Source: an uncultured Verrucomicrobiales bacterium
GTDB lineage: Bacteria > Verrucomicrobiota > Verrucomicrobiia > Limisphaerales > JACDHS01
Direction: 5' to 3'
Length of the DNA stretch: 13,645 nt
NCBI GenBank assembly: GCA_937983475.1
Contig: CALJZV010000171.1
Span: 1 to 13,645, forward strand
The notes beneath the pieces are model-generated. The model did not search any database. It was not told where the DNA came from and worked only from the letters and a program-made list of their open reading frames with translations. Positions 6,513 to 12,454 of this stretch are shown here, piece after piece. The first letter of the stretch is position 1. The number at the start of each line of letters is the position of its first letter. Position numbers and translations under genes: made by a program.

Positions 6513-6545
6513 GCCAGTGCCCTGCCACTAGGCTTAACATTTTTT
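6513..6545 (+). terminator. Hairpin with T-run in the rho leader (terminator or attenuator)
   Basis: GCCAGTG (6513-6519) can pair with CACT-a-GGC (6526-6533), with one bulged A and a 6-base loop. A run of six T residues (6540-6545) follows six bases later. The run ends 18 bases before the rho start, so this may end glyA transcription or act as an attenuator for rho. Two direct copies of CCTGCCA (6510-6516 and 6521-6527) with an 11-base period overlap the hairpin. The gap between stem and T-run is longer than in standard intrinsic terminators. Confidence 0.35.
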
Positions 6546-6563
6546 AAAAACCACATTTGATTT

Positions 6564-8150
6564 ATGCCCCGAGTCGCAACCAAAAAAACTGCCAAACGCA
6601 AAACCGCGAAGGCGGAGGAGCCGGAGTTGATCGCCCAAAATGGCGCATCGCCCGAAGCCCTCGCCGAAGCTCCCGCGGAAAAACAAGCTGAACCTGTCGA
6701 GCCCGCTGCCAACAAGGAAAAAGCGCCTTCCAAGGAAGAGGCTCCTGCCGTCAAAAAAGCCGGCGAAGCCGCAGTTGCCCCGGAACCCGCACCAGCACAA
6801 CGCGCGCCCCAGCCGGAGCCGCCTCGCCGTCGCGAGCCCGAGCCCGAAGAAGGGTATGATCGCGATTACCAGCCCGACATGACCGTGCCGTCGGTCAATA
6901 TCGCGCAATTGCAGGCGATGAGCATGCCTGATCTCAACAAGATTGCCAGGGAGATGGGCATTGAGAATTTCGGCACGATGCGCAAGCACGAGCTGATCTT
7001 CCACATCCTTCAATGCAATGCCGCGCGCGCCGGTGTGATGTTTTCCGAGGGGGTCCTGGAAATTCTGCCGGAAGGTTTCGGGTTCCTCCGCTCCCGCAGC
7101 TTCAATTACCTGCCGTGCCCGGAAGATATTTATGTTTCACCCTCGCAGATTCGCCGGTTCGATTTGCAAACCGGCAACCTGATTGCAGGACAGATCCGCC
7201 CGCCCAAGGACAAGGAACGCTTTTTCGCTCTCTTGAAAGTCGAGGCGGTGGATGGCGAGGAGCCCGACAAGGCCAAGGATAAAACGCATTTCGACAACCT
7301 CACGCCGCTGTTTCCCAACAAGCGCTTCCTGCTGGAAACGCATCCTGAGGAGCTTTCTACGCGCGTGCTGGACATGGTCTGCCCCATAGGCAAAGGCACC
7401 CGTGGATTGATCGTGGCGCCGCCGCGCACCGGCAAAACCGTGCTGATGCAGAAGCTCGCCAACGCCATCCTGAAGAACAATTCCGAGTCTTACCTTTTCA
7501 TTTTGCTCATCGATGAGCGTCCCGAGGAGGTCACCGACATGGAGCGCACCTGCAAAGGCGCCGAGGTCATCAGCTCCACGTTTGACGAGCCGCCGGAGCG
7601 CCATGTGCAGGTCGCCGAAATGGTGATTGAAAAAGCCAAGCGCATGGTCGAGCACAAGAAGGATGTCGTCATCCTGCTCGATTCCATCACCCGCCTGGCC
7701 CGCGCCTACAACACCATCCAGCCGCACTCGGGGAAAATCCTGTCCGGCGGCGTGGACGCCAACGCGCTGCACAAGCCCAAGCGATTCTTTGGCGCGGCCC
7801 GCAACATCGAGGAAGGCGGCTCGCTCACCATCATGGCCACAGCGCTGATCGACACCGGCAGCCGAATGGATGAGGTCATTTTCGAGGAATTCAAGGGCAC
7901 CGGCAACATGGAGGTGCATCTGGATCGCCACCTGGTGGACCGCCGCATTTTCCCCTCGATCAATGTCGAGCTCTCCGGCACCCGCAAGGAGGAGTTGCTG
8001 TATCACCCCGACGAATACAGCCGGATCGTCATGCTGCGCCGCGCGCTCACCGGCGTGCCGCCGGTCGAGGCGATGGAACTGCTTCTGGGCAAACTCAAGA
8101 AGACCCGCAACAACATCGAGTTCCTGCTGACCATGGGCGTGGGCCGTTAA
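6564..8150 (+). CDS. rho: Transcription termination factor Rho with N-terminal extension
   Basis: Encodes 528 residues, about 110 more than E. coli Rho. Rho is a hexameric RNA-dependent ATPase/helicase that ends transcription. Residues 1-108 are a low-complexity, Lys/Ala/Pro/Glu-rich, probably disordered extension. Residues 110-150 form the Rho N-terminal helical domain. Residues 157-230 are the cold-shock-like RNA-binding domain with GFGFLRS (171-177). The RecA-type motor follows: Walker A APPRTGKT (285-292), the conserved LLIDERPEEVTDM (314-326), Walker B VVILLDS (368-374), GVDANALHKPKRFFGAARN (Q-loop/R-loop region, 396-414) and GTGNMEVHLDR (445-455, arginine-finger region). It ends in LLTMGVGR as expected. 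ATG 6564 is the first start and reads straight into the basic extension. Followed by a strong intrinsic terminator. Extended, charged Rho N-termini occur in several phyla and can alter RNA binding; an effect here is inference. Confidence 0.97.
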   Translation: MPRVATKKTAKRKTAKAEEPELIAQNGASPEALAEAPAEKQAEPVEPAANKEKAPSKEEAPAVKKAGEAAVAPEPAPAQRAPQPEPPRRREPEPEEGYDRDYQPDMTVPSVNIAQLQAMSMPDLNKIAREMGIENFGTMRKHELIFHILQCNAARAGVMFSEGVLEILPEGFGFLRSRSFNYLPCPEDIYVSPSQIRRFDLQTGNLIAGQIRPPKDKERFFALLKVEAVDGEEPDKAKDKTHFDNLTPLFPNKRFLLETHPEELSTRVLDMVCPIGKGTRGLIVAPPRTGKTVLMQKLANAILKNNSESYLFILLIDERPEEVTDMERTCKGAEVISSTFDEPPERHVQVAEMVIEKAKRMVEHKKDVVILLDSITRLARAYNTIQPHSGKILSGGVDANALHKPKRFFGAARNIEEGGSLTIMATALIDTGSRMDEVIFEEFKGTGNMEVHLDRHLVDRRIFPSINVELSGTRKEELLYHPDEYSRIVMLRRALTGVPPVEAMELLLGKLKKTRNNIEFLLTMGVGR

Positions 8151-8191
8151 ATTCCCAACCTGGGTCCGGTTTTGAATCGGAATTGAATTCG

Positions 8192-8224
8192 CGGCGCGTT
8201 CTTGTTTGGAGCGCGCCGTTTTTT
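8192..8224 (+). terminator. Intrinsic terminator after rho
   Basis: CGGCGCG (8192-8198) pairs perfectly with CGCGCCG (8212-8218), extended inward by up to four more pairs (two of them wobble), and is followed directly by six T residues (8219-8224). It lies about 40 bases after the rho stop codon and fits a textbook Rho-independent terminator. Confidence 0.9.
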
Positions 8225-8275
8225 CGTTTCCCATGAACTGCGGAGTGACGCATGGCTTGGAATTGCCTCATGAGA

Positions 8276-8349
8276 AAATGAACAAATTCTTTTCATTTGC
8301 TGTCCATCCATGAGTTGCTAAAACTCTAACCCGGGTTCGGGAAGCCGGG
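8276..8349. repeat. Three consecutive small inverted repeats upstream of the paralog pair
   Basis: In the 216-bp gap between rho and the next gene, after the terminator, there are three perfect inverted repeats in a row: AAATGAA/TTCATTT (8276-8282/8292-8298), GAGTT/AACTC (8312-8316/8322-8326) and CCCGG/CCGGG (8330-8334/8345-8349). They end 17 bases before the ATG at 8367. They may be operator sites or leader hairpins; the two shorter ones could arise by chance. I see no convincing -35/-10 pair here. Confidence 0.4.
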
Positions 8350-8366
8350 CTTGTAGGCTTATAGGA

Positions 8367-8840
8367 ATGAAACCAAACAACTTTCTGCTGTTGTCGTTGG
8401 CGCTCAACCTGGGGTTGGGCGCGGTGGCAATTTATATTTACCGCGCGGCTGTGCCGCCTTCCTCCCTTTCGACTTCCGAGGAAATAAAACCGTCCGTTCA
8501 GGTTTTCCGGCAGCGGGCCCGACAACTGAGGCGCGGGCCCCTTTCGGGCGATGCCGTCGCGCCAGCGCTGTCCGATGCGGCCCTTGCCGACCGGCCCAAG
8601 GACTGGAGCGAAATTGAGTCCTCCGATTACGCGACGTTCATCGCCAACTTGCGCGCCGCGGGATGCCCCGAGGAAACAATCCGCGATCTGGTCACGGCGC
8701 GGGTCAACCAGGCTTACGGCAGCCAACTGCGGGAATTGCGCGGCTGGAACCCCAACCGTTACTGGGAAATGGGCCGCTCGCGTTACATGGACAAGGATTA
8801 TGCCGAACGGCAGCGCAAAATCCGGGCGTTGGAGAAATAG
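8367..8840 (+). CDS. Paralog A, N-terminal part (157 residues, ends at amber)
   Basis: Begins MKPNNFLLLSLALNLGLGAVAIYIY, a signal anchor or uncleaved signal peptide (about residues 5-25), so the rest would lie outside the cytoplasmic membrane. A Pro/Ser-rich linker follows, then the signature region DWSEIESSDY (79-88) and IANLRAAGCPEETIRDLV (92-109), shared with paralog B. This region seems to be common in Verrucomicrobia; I know of no assigned function. A faint likeness to small periplasmic helical chaperones or sensors (Spy/CpxP-like) is only an impression. The start ATG 8367 opens the signal segment; AGGA lies only one base before it, too close for a normal ribosome binding site. If the amber codon is not read through, this truncated product lacks nearly all of the charged helical region. 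Confidence 0.6.
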   Translation: MKPNNFLLLSLALNLGLGAVAIYIYRAAVPPSSLSTSEEIKPSVQVFRQRARQLRRGPLSGDAVAPALSDAALADRPKDWSEIESSDYATFIANLRAAGCPEETIRDLVTARVNQAYGSQLRELRGWNPNRYWEMGRSRYMDKDYAERQRKIRALEK

Positions 8841-8864
8841 AAGAGCGAGCTGCTGATTTCGCTC

Positions 8865-9656
8865 TTGGGCGTCGATCCCAATGAGCAAATGAAACGCGAT
8901 CATGGCCAGGTGGATTACCACACGCGAAACTTTGATTTTCTCACGGATAACGACCGCAAGGAGAAGGTTCGCGACATCCAGGAAAAATACACCGCGCTTG
9001 AACAGGAAATTCAACGCACTGGATTTTATGACGACGAGGACCGCGCCAAGCTGCGCGAGCTGTATCGCCAGCGACTGGAGGAACTGTCCGGCATCCTCAA
9101 TCCCCAGGAGTTGCAGGAATATGACGTGCGAGCGTCCGGGGTAGCGTCCCAGCTTCGGCACGACCTGGAGGTGTTCGACGTCAGCGAGGAGGAGTTCCGC
9201 CGCATGTTCGCTGTGCGAAAGGCGCGCGAGGAGGACCTGCAATATCCCTCCGACCCGGACGACAAGGCTGGCCTGGAACGGCGCAAAAAAGCGGTCGAGG
9301 AAGCCGACGCGCAGCTCAGGCAGATGCTGGGCGATGAGCGTTTCGCCCAGTACAAGCGGTCACAGGATTACGATTACCGCCAGTTGGTGAAAATGACCGA
9401 GCGATGGGAATTGCCGCGGGAGCGCGCCGACACGGTGTATTCCCTGAAGGAGGACGCCGAGGAGGCTGTCAAGGAAGTGCGAAACAACAAAGAGTTGTCC
9501 GCCGAACAGCGCGAGGAGACATTGCGCAAAATCCGCGAGGAAACCGAAAGTGCGGTGACAGAAGTTCTCGGCGCGGACGGTTTCCGCAAATACACCAACC
9601 GGCAGGGATGGTGGCTTCGCAACCTTTCCCCCGACAAACCCAAACCCCGCACATGA
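8865..9656 (+). CDS. Paralog A, C-terminal part (263 residues, same frame)
   Basis: Same reading frame as the upstream part, resuming 24 bases after the amber codon; the first possible starts are TTG 8865 and ATG 8889. No ribosome binding site is visible and no signal peptide is encoded, so independent translation is doubtful and this is better read as the rest of one gene. It is rich in Glu, Arg and Lys and predicted mostly helical. Blocks shared with paralog B include LNPQELQEYDVRAS (LSPEELFEYQVRTS in B), FDVSEEEFRRMFA (FEVNEEEYRAIAR), LGDERFAQYKRSQDYDYRQ (LGEERFAEFQLNQNYEYRQ) and the end GWWLRNLS (AWWVRELS). Its TGA stop overlaps the ATG of paralog B (ATGA, 9653-9656). Confidence 0.55.
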   Translation: MGVDPNEQMKRDHGQVDYHTRNFDFLTDNDRKEKVRDIQEKYTALEQEIQRTGFYDDEDRAKLRELYRQRLEELSGILNPQELQEYDVRASGVASQLRHDLEVFDVSEEEFRRMFAVRKAREEDLQYPSDPDDKAGLERRKKAVEEADAQLRQMLGDERFAQYKRSQDYDYRQLVKMTERWELPRERADTVYSLKEDAEEAVKEVRNNKELSAEQREETLRKIREETESAVTEVLGADGFRKYTNRQGWWLRNLSPDKPKPRT

Positions 9657-10918
9657 AGAAACTGCTTTTCATTTCGCTGCTGGCCAACCTCGTTCTGGTG
9701 GCGATTCTGGAGTCAGGCTTGCGCAAGCGCCAGACGCAGGAGAGGGCGGAGGAGTTATCTGCTGAATCCATTGAAGAGGCCGTCTTCCCCGGAGTAAGTC
9801 CTGTCGCTGCTGCTGGCCAGAGGGCGAAACCGGCTCACACTGAAACCGTAAATTCTGACCAGAATGAGGGTGTTGATTGGCGGCGGATTGAGTCCGATGA
9901 CTACAAAGCCTACATTGCCAACCTGCGCGCCATTGGCTGTCCGGAGGACACCATTGCCGTGATTATTGCGGCTGACCTGAACAAGCTTTACCGAAGCAAA
10001 CTCGCCCATTTGCGCCCGCCTGAAGACGGGCGCTTCAAATACTGGCAATCGGACATGCGCAGCCACTGGACCCGCAATCCGGAATATCACAGGGCCATGC
10101 AGGAGGCTTTCAAGGAGCAACGGGAACTGTTCAAGGAACTGCTCGGCATGGACTACATGAGAACGATGTCGCGCATCAGCGGGTGGGGCTGGGAGGAGGA
10201 GGATTCTTTCTACAAAAGTCTCGCCGAAGGCAAGCGCGAGCAACTGTCCGAAGTCACGATGAAATTCCAGGAATTGAGCAGCGAAATTCACCTGAAAGCG
10301 CGCGGTTACATGGACGAGGATGACCAGAAGGCGTTACGGAAAATTGAAGAGGAAAAGGAGGCTGCTTTGGCCAAAATACTTTCACCGGAGGAGTTGTTTG
10401 AATATCAGGTGCGGACTAGCGATACCCTTCGGAGCATGCAGTGGAATGAACTTCAGGGGTTTGAGGTAAATGAAGAGGAATATCGGGCCATTGCCCGCGC
10501 CAAGCTGGCGGAACAAAAGCTGGGTTCAACACATTCTGAAACCGGTGAAAAACTCTCCTCCGAGGAGCGATCCAAACGGCGCAAGGAAATTGACGAGGCC
10601 CTGCGCGCCGCGCTGGGCGAGGAGCGGTTTGCGGAATTTCAACTCAACCAGAATTATGAGTACCGGCAGGCTGTGGAAATCACCCAGAAGCTTAACCTCG
10701 ACAGGGCCGTGGCCAGGCAGGTGTACGACATGCGCGGCGACGTTCAAAAAGCCGCCAACAAAGTCCGTAGCGATTCCTCGCTCTCGACTGAGGAGCGCAA
10801 GGAAAAGCTGCTGGCCATCCAGGCGGAAACCGAGCGGACCATCACCGGGATGCTCGGCGAAAAGGGGTTCAAGGCCTACAAACGCCACGCATGGTGGGTT
10901 CGGGAGCTTTCCCGGTAG
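9653..10918 (+). CDS. Paralog B: anchored coiled-coil protein of unknown function
   Basis: Encodes 421 residues, intact. ATG 9653 overlaps the stop of paralog A (ATGA); it opens a hydrophobic N-terminal segment MKKLLFISLLANLVLVAIL (residues 1-19), so the protein is exported or membrane-anchored. A longer frame from 9404 is read from inside paralog A and is rejected. After a variable linker come DWRRIESDDY (75-84) and IANLRAIGCPEDTIAVII (88-105), then a long Glu/Lys/Arg-rich helical region probably forming coiled coils, with the blocks SPEELFEYQVRTSD, FEVNEEEYRAI, LGEERFAEF and NQNYEYRQAVEI, and a C-terminal HAWWVRELSR. The same order of blocks in paralog A shows a tandem duplication. A structural or scaffold role in the cell envelope is only a guess. 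It ends with TAG. Confidence 0.8.
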   Translation: MKKLLFISLLANLVLVAILESGLRKRQTQERAEELSAESIEEAVFPGVSPVAAAGQRAKPAHTETVNSDQNEGVDWRRIESDDYKAYIANLRAIGCPEDTIAVIIAADLNKLYRSKLAHLRPPEDGRFKYWQSDMRSHWTRNPEYHRAMQEAFKEQRELFKELLGMDYMRTMSRISGWGWEEEDSFYKSLAEGKREQLSEVTMKFQELSSEIHLKARGYMDEDDQKALRKIEEEKEAALAKILSPEELFEYQVRTSDTLRSMQWNELQGFEVNEEEYRAIARAKLAEQKLGSTHSETGEKLSSEERSKRRKEIDEALRAALGEERFAEFQLNQNYEYRQAVEITQKLNLDRAVARQVYDMRGDVQKAANKVRSDSSLSTEERKEKLLAIQAETERTITGMLGEKGFKAYKRHAWWVRELSR

Positions 10919-10942
10919 TCAACCAAACGCTGTTTTTGCTCT

Positions 10943-11029
10943 GAACAACAAAGCAACGAAGGCACAAGGGCTCTTGAATCATGACGTCTGTCTGTCCTTC
11001 CGCTACGTTCCGTTGGCCCTTTCTTGTTC
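10943..11029. repeat. Long imperfect inverted repeat between convergent genes
   Basis: GAACAA-c-AAAG (10943-10953) pairs with CTTT-c-TTGTTC (11019-11029), and CAACG (10954-10958) continues with CGTTG (11011-11015) after a 3-base bulge. AAGGGC (10966-10971) and GCCCTT (11016-11021) offer an alternative pairing. The 87-bp element fills most of the 133-bp gap between paralog B and the universal stress gene. It could serve as a two-way 3' end structure. The inner text (AACGAAGGCACAAGGG) resembles a fragment at 11820-11836 (AACCGCGAAGGCACAGG), suggesting a dispersed repeat family. Confidence 0.5.
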
Positions 11030-11051
11030 AAATCCTTCGCAGAATTCAGCC

Positions 11052-11600
11052 TTATGACCTGATGAACTCGTGCTCGCGTTCCCGCACAACCAGCACCGGG
11101 CAAGGGGCTTGCCGAACGACCGCTTCGGCGGTGCTGCCCAGGAACATGTGCTTGAAACCGGTGTGTCCATGCGTGGAAATGATGATCAGATCGCTTTCCA
11201 GTTCCTTGGCTGCGGCGACAATCTCATTGGGTGGACTGCCAATCCGGACCGCGCCGGTGGCTTCGACGCGCGGAATATGCTCATCAATCAAATCGGAAAG
11301 TTTCCGCTCGTCCTCCGCTTTCATTTCGCCGCGAATTCGCTTGAACTCGAAATCGCTGTATCCCTCGACACCGTAGCGTGGAACGACGACATGCACCACA
11401 TCCAAGGCAGCACCGAACTGCTTGGCAAACGCCGCGGCGTATTGGAGAGCTTTTTGGGAGCATTCCGAAAAATCGGTCGGGACCAGGATGCGTTTGATTT
11501 TGAGCAATTCTGGCCCCGTGCTGCGAGCCAGAAGAGTTTCGTCCCGCTCGTCCAGTTCAATGGCGAGGCGTCCGGGGGTCTTGGATTTTTTAATTTTCAT
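11052..11600 (-). CDS. Universal stress protein, UspA family
   Basis: Encodes 182 residues. The Usp domain begins near residue 35 with KIKRILVPTDFSECSQKAL, where the Asp after PT is the usual adenine-contacting residue. It ends with ISTHGHTGFKHMFLGS (141-156) and APCPVLVV (165-172). This matches the ATP-binding pattern G-x2-G-x9-G-S/T except that the first Gly is Ser141; the later G-x9-GS is intact. Such proteins bind ATP or AMP and raise tolerance to starvation and stress; the precise role varies. The first 34 residues (MKIKKSKTPGRLAIELDERD...) are a charged extension not part of the domain. I choose ATG 11600 over the longer frame from 11720, whose extra 40 residues look non-coding and would run into the upstream gap. 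It is read towards paralog B and away from iscU, and is probably monocistronic. Confidence 0.92.
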   Translation of the reverse strand: MKIKKSKTPGRLAIELDERDETLLARSTGPELLKIKRILVPTDFSECSQKALQYAAAFAKQFGAALDVVHVVVPRYGVEGYSDFEFKRIRGEMKAEDERKLSDLIDEHIPRVEATGAVRIGSPPNEIVAAAKELESDLIIISTHGHTGFKHMFLGSTAEAVVRQAPCPVLVVREREHEFIRS

Positions 11601-11710
11601 AAAGACACTTCGGTTTGTTTTCAGACCTAAAATAAGATGCCACAGGTTGCGGTTGCTATCCGCCCATTGGCGTGAATTGGACATTTCTTGCTCGGTCAGG
11701 CGACAAACCG

Positions 11711-11730
11711 TCTGCGTCAATCTGCGTCAA
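11711..11730. repeat. Tandem 10-bp direct repeat upstream of the iscU promoter
   Basis: TCTGCGTCAA occurs twice head to tail (11711-11720 and 11721-11730), ending 8 bases before the -35 box. A 10-bp period places both copies on the same face of the helix, as expected for a paired activator or repressor site. It could also be a simple slippage duplication. Confidence 0.6.
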
Positions 11731-11738
11731 ACCGCTGG

Positions 11739-11766
11739 TTGACACTCCCGGTCATGCCCTTATATT
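11739..11766 (+). promoter_or_regulatory. Strong sigma-70-type promoter for iscU
   Basis: A perfect -35 TTGACA (11739-11744), a 16-base spacer and TATATT (11761-11766, 5/6 match to the -10). This is the best promoter in the window. The predicted transcript would start near 11773, inside a palindrome, and leave a leader of about 80 bases before the ATG at 11854. Confidence 0.8.
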
Positions 11767-11769
11767 ACG

Positions 11770-11797
11770 CTCAGAACTGAGAAAACACGCTTGTGTT
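11770..11797. repeat. Two adjacent palindromes at the iscU transcription start
   Basis: CTCAG-aa-CTGAG (11770-11781) is a perfect palindrome lying where transcription from the promoter at 11739-11766 should begin. AACAC-gctt-GTGTT (11784-11797) follows after two bases. The placement suits a repressor operator or a stabilising 5' hairpin. Neither resembles the known E. coli IscR sites as I remember them. Confidence 0.5.
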
Positions 11798-11853
11798 GCT
11801 GGCGGATGGATGACTTTGGGAACCGCGAAGGCACAGGCAATTTTGGCCAACTT

Positions 11854-12279
11854 ATGAGCGACACTTACACTTTGTACAACGAAACGGTCATGGATCATTT
11901 CATGAATCCCCGCAACATGGGCGACCTTAAGGACGCCGATGGCGTGGGTGAAGTGGGGGCGGCGGCATGCGGCGACATCATGAAAATCAGCCTCAAGATC
12001 AAGGACGGCAAGATTGAGGATGCCCGCTTCAAGACGTTTGGCTGCGGCTCTGCGATTGCCAGTTCGAGCATGGCCACTGAGTTGATCAAAGGAAAATCCA
12101 TTGATGAAGCCTTGAATTTTTCTAATCAGGAGGTCGTTGACGCGCTGGGTGGGCTGCCTCCGGTGAAAATCCACTGCTCGGTTCTGGCCGAGGAGGCGTT
12201 AAAGGCGGCCTTGGAAGATTATTTGAAAAAGCATCCCGAAGTTGCGGCCAAGGCACAGGGCGAGGCGGTTGCTTCCTGA
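11854..12279 (+). CDS. iscU: Iron-sulfur cluster assembly scaffold IscU
   Basis: Encodes 141 residues. IscU/NifU-N proteins receive sulfur from a cysteine desulfurase and build [2Fe-2S] clusters before passing them on. The three ligand cysteines are all present in their contexts: ACGDIMK, FKTFGCGSAIASSS and PPVKIHCSVLAEEA. The Asp next to the first cysteine, which tunes cluster release, is also kept. The N-terminus (YNETVMDHFMNPRNMGDL) fits the family. The C-terminus has a short Ala/Glu-rich tail not found in E. coli IscU. The start is ATG 11854; an upstream in-frame TTG at 11791 lies in the leader and is rejected. No iscS, iscA, hscBA or fdx gene is adjacent, and the gene is bracketed by its own promoter and terminator, so it seems to be monocistronic here. 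Confidence 0.95.
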   Translation: MSDTYTLYNETVMDHFMNPRNMGDLKDADGVGEVGAAACGDIMKISLKIKDGKIEDARFKTFGCGSAIASSSMATELIKGKSIDEALNFSNQEVVDALGGLPPVKIHCSVLAEEALKAALEDYLKKHPEVAAKAQGEAVAS

Positions 12280-12310
12280 TTAAGTTGGCAAAATCAGGTC
12301 GTTTTTCTGG

Positions 12311-12338
12311 CGGCGCCATTTAAGGCGCCGTTTTTTTT
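12311..12338 (+). terminator. Intrinsic terminator after iscU
   Basis: CGGCGCC (12311-12317) pairs perfectly with GGCGCCG (12324-12330) around a 6-base loop ATTTAA, followed by eight T residues (12331-12338). It begins about 30 bases after the iscU stop. A strong Rho-independent terminator. Confidence 0.93.
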
Positions 12339-12366
12339 GAAAAGTGAGTTGCTCATGCTGCCGTGC

Positions 12367-12442
12367 GCAAGGGCTTTACTTGCTTGGCAGTTCGTGCCCG
12401 ACCGCAAGCCAAGAATCCCTTTTCAACCCCGCCAAATGCGGG
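12367..12442 (+). promoter_or_regulatory. Competing hairpins in the leader of enzyme I
   Basis: GCAAG (12367-12371) can pair with CTTGC (12379-12383). That same CTTGC can instead pair with GCAAG at 12404-12408, and CTTGGC (12383-12388) with GCCAAG (12408-12413). A separate hairpin CCCGC-caaat-GCGGG (12428-12442) ends 12 bases before the ATG at 12455. Mutually exclusive stems are a feature of attenuators, but the stems are only 5-6 bp, so this is weak. No consensus promoter is evident in this 116-bp stretch. Confidence 0.25.
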
Positions 12443-12454
12443 TAAGTATGTTTT

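Larger units (their letters stand above)
8367..9656 (+). pseudogene. Paralog A: gene interrupted by an in-frame amber codon
   Basis: This is a single 430-codon frame (8367-9656) broken only by TAG at 8838-8840 (codon 158). Frame, charge pattern and similarity to paralog B (9653-10918) continue on both sides: before the stop, IANLRAAGCPEETI matches IANLRAIGCPEDTI; just after it, ELLISLLGVD matches ELFKELLGMD. In an ungapped local alignment the TAG falls opposite Glu155 (GAG) of paralog B, one base away from a sense codon. No second stop or frameshift occurs in the following 271 codons, so the change is recent, a sequencing error, or tolerated by readthrough. TAG serves as the normal stop of paralog B, which argues against genome-wide recoding. 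The full product would be a 429-residue, N-terminally anchored, highly charged helical protein of unknown function. Confidence 0.75.

Noticed and set aside
7137..8234. 365-codon minus-strand frame opposite rho
   Set aside because: Antisense to conserved Rho motor motifs. It would also start beyond the rho terminator, and its product resembles no family.
8838..8840. Pyrrolysine or genome-wide amber recoding
   Set aside because: Paralog B ends in TAG immediately before non-coding DNA, and other genes end normally in TGA or TAA. Nothing in the window supports recoding, so it is kept only as a remote option.
8268..9242. 324-codon minus-strand frame opposite paralog A
   Set aside because: I considered whether this frame, and not the amber-split one, was real. 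The plus-strand frame matches paralog B in order and sequence on both sides of the stop, while the minus-strand product is featureless.
9404..9652. N-terminal extension of paralog B
   Set aside because: It is read out of frame from the end of paralog A. The ATG at 9653 opens a clean signal segment with an ATGA overlap.
11711..11730. CRISPR-like or phage attachment repeat
   Set aside because: Only two 10-bp copies with no spacers, no cas genes and no integrase; better seen as a promoter-proximal site or slippage.
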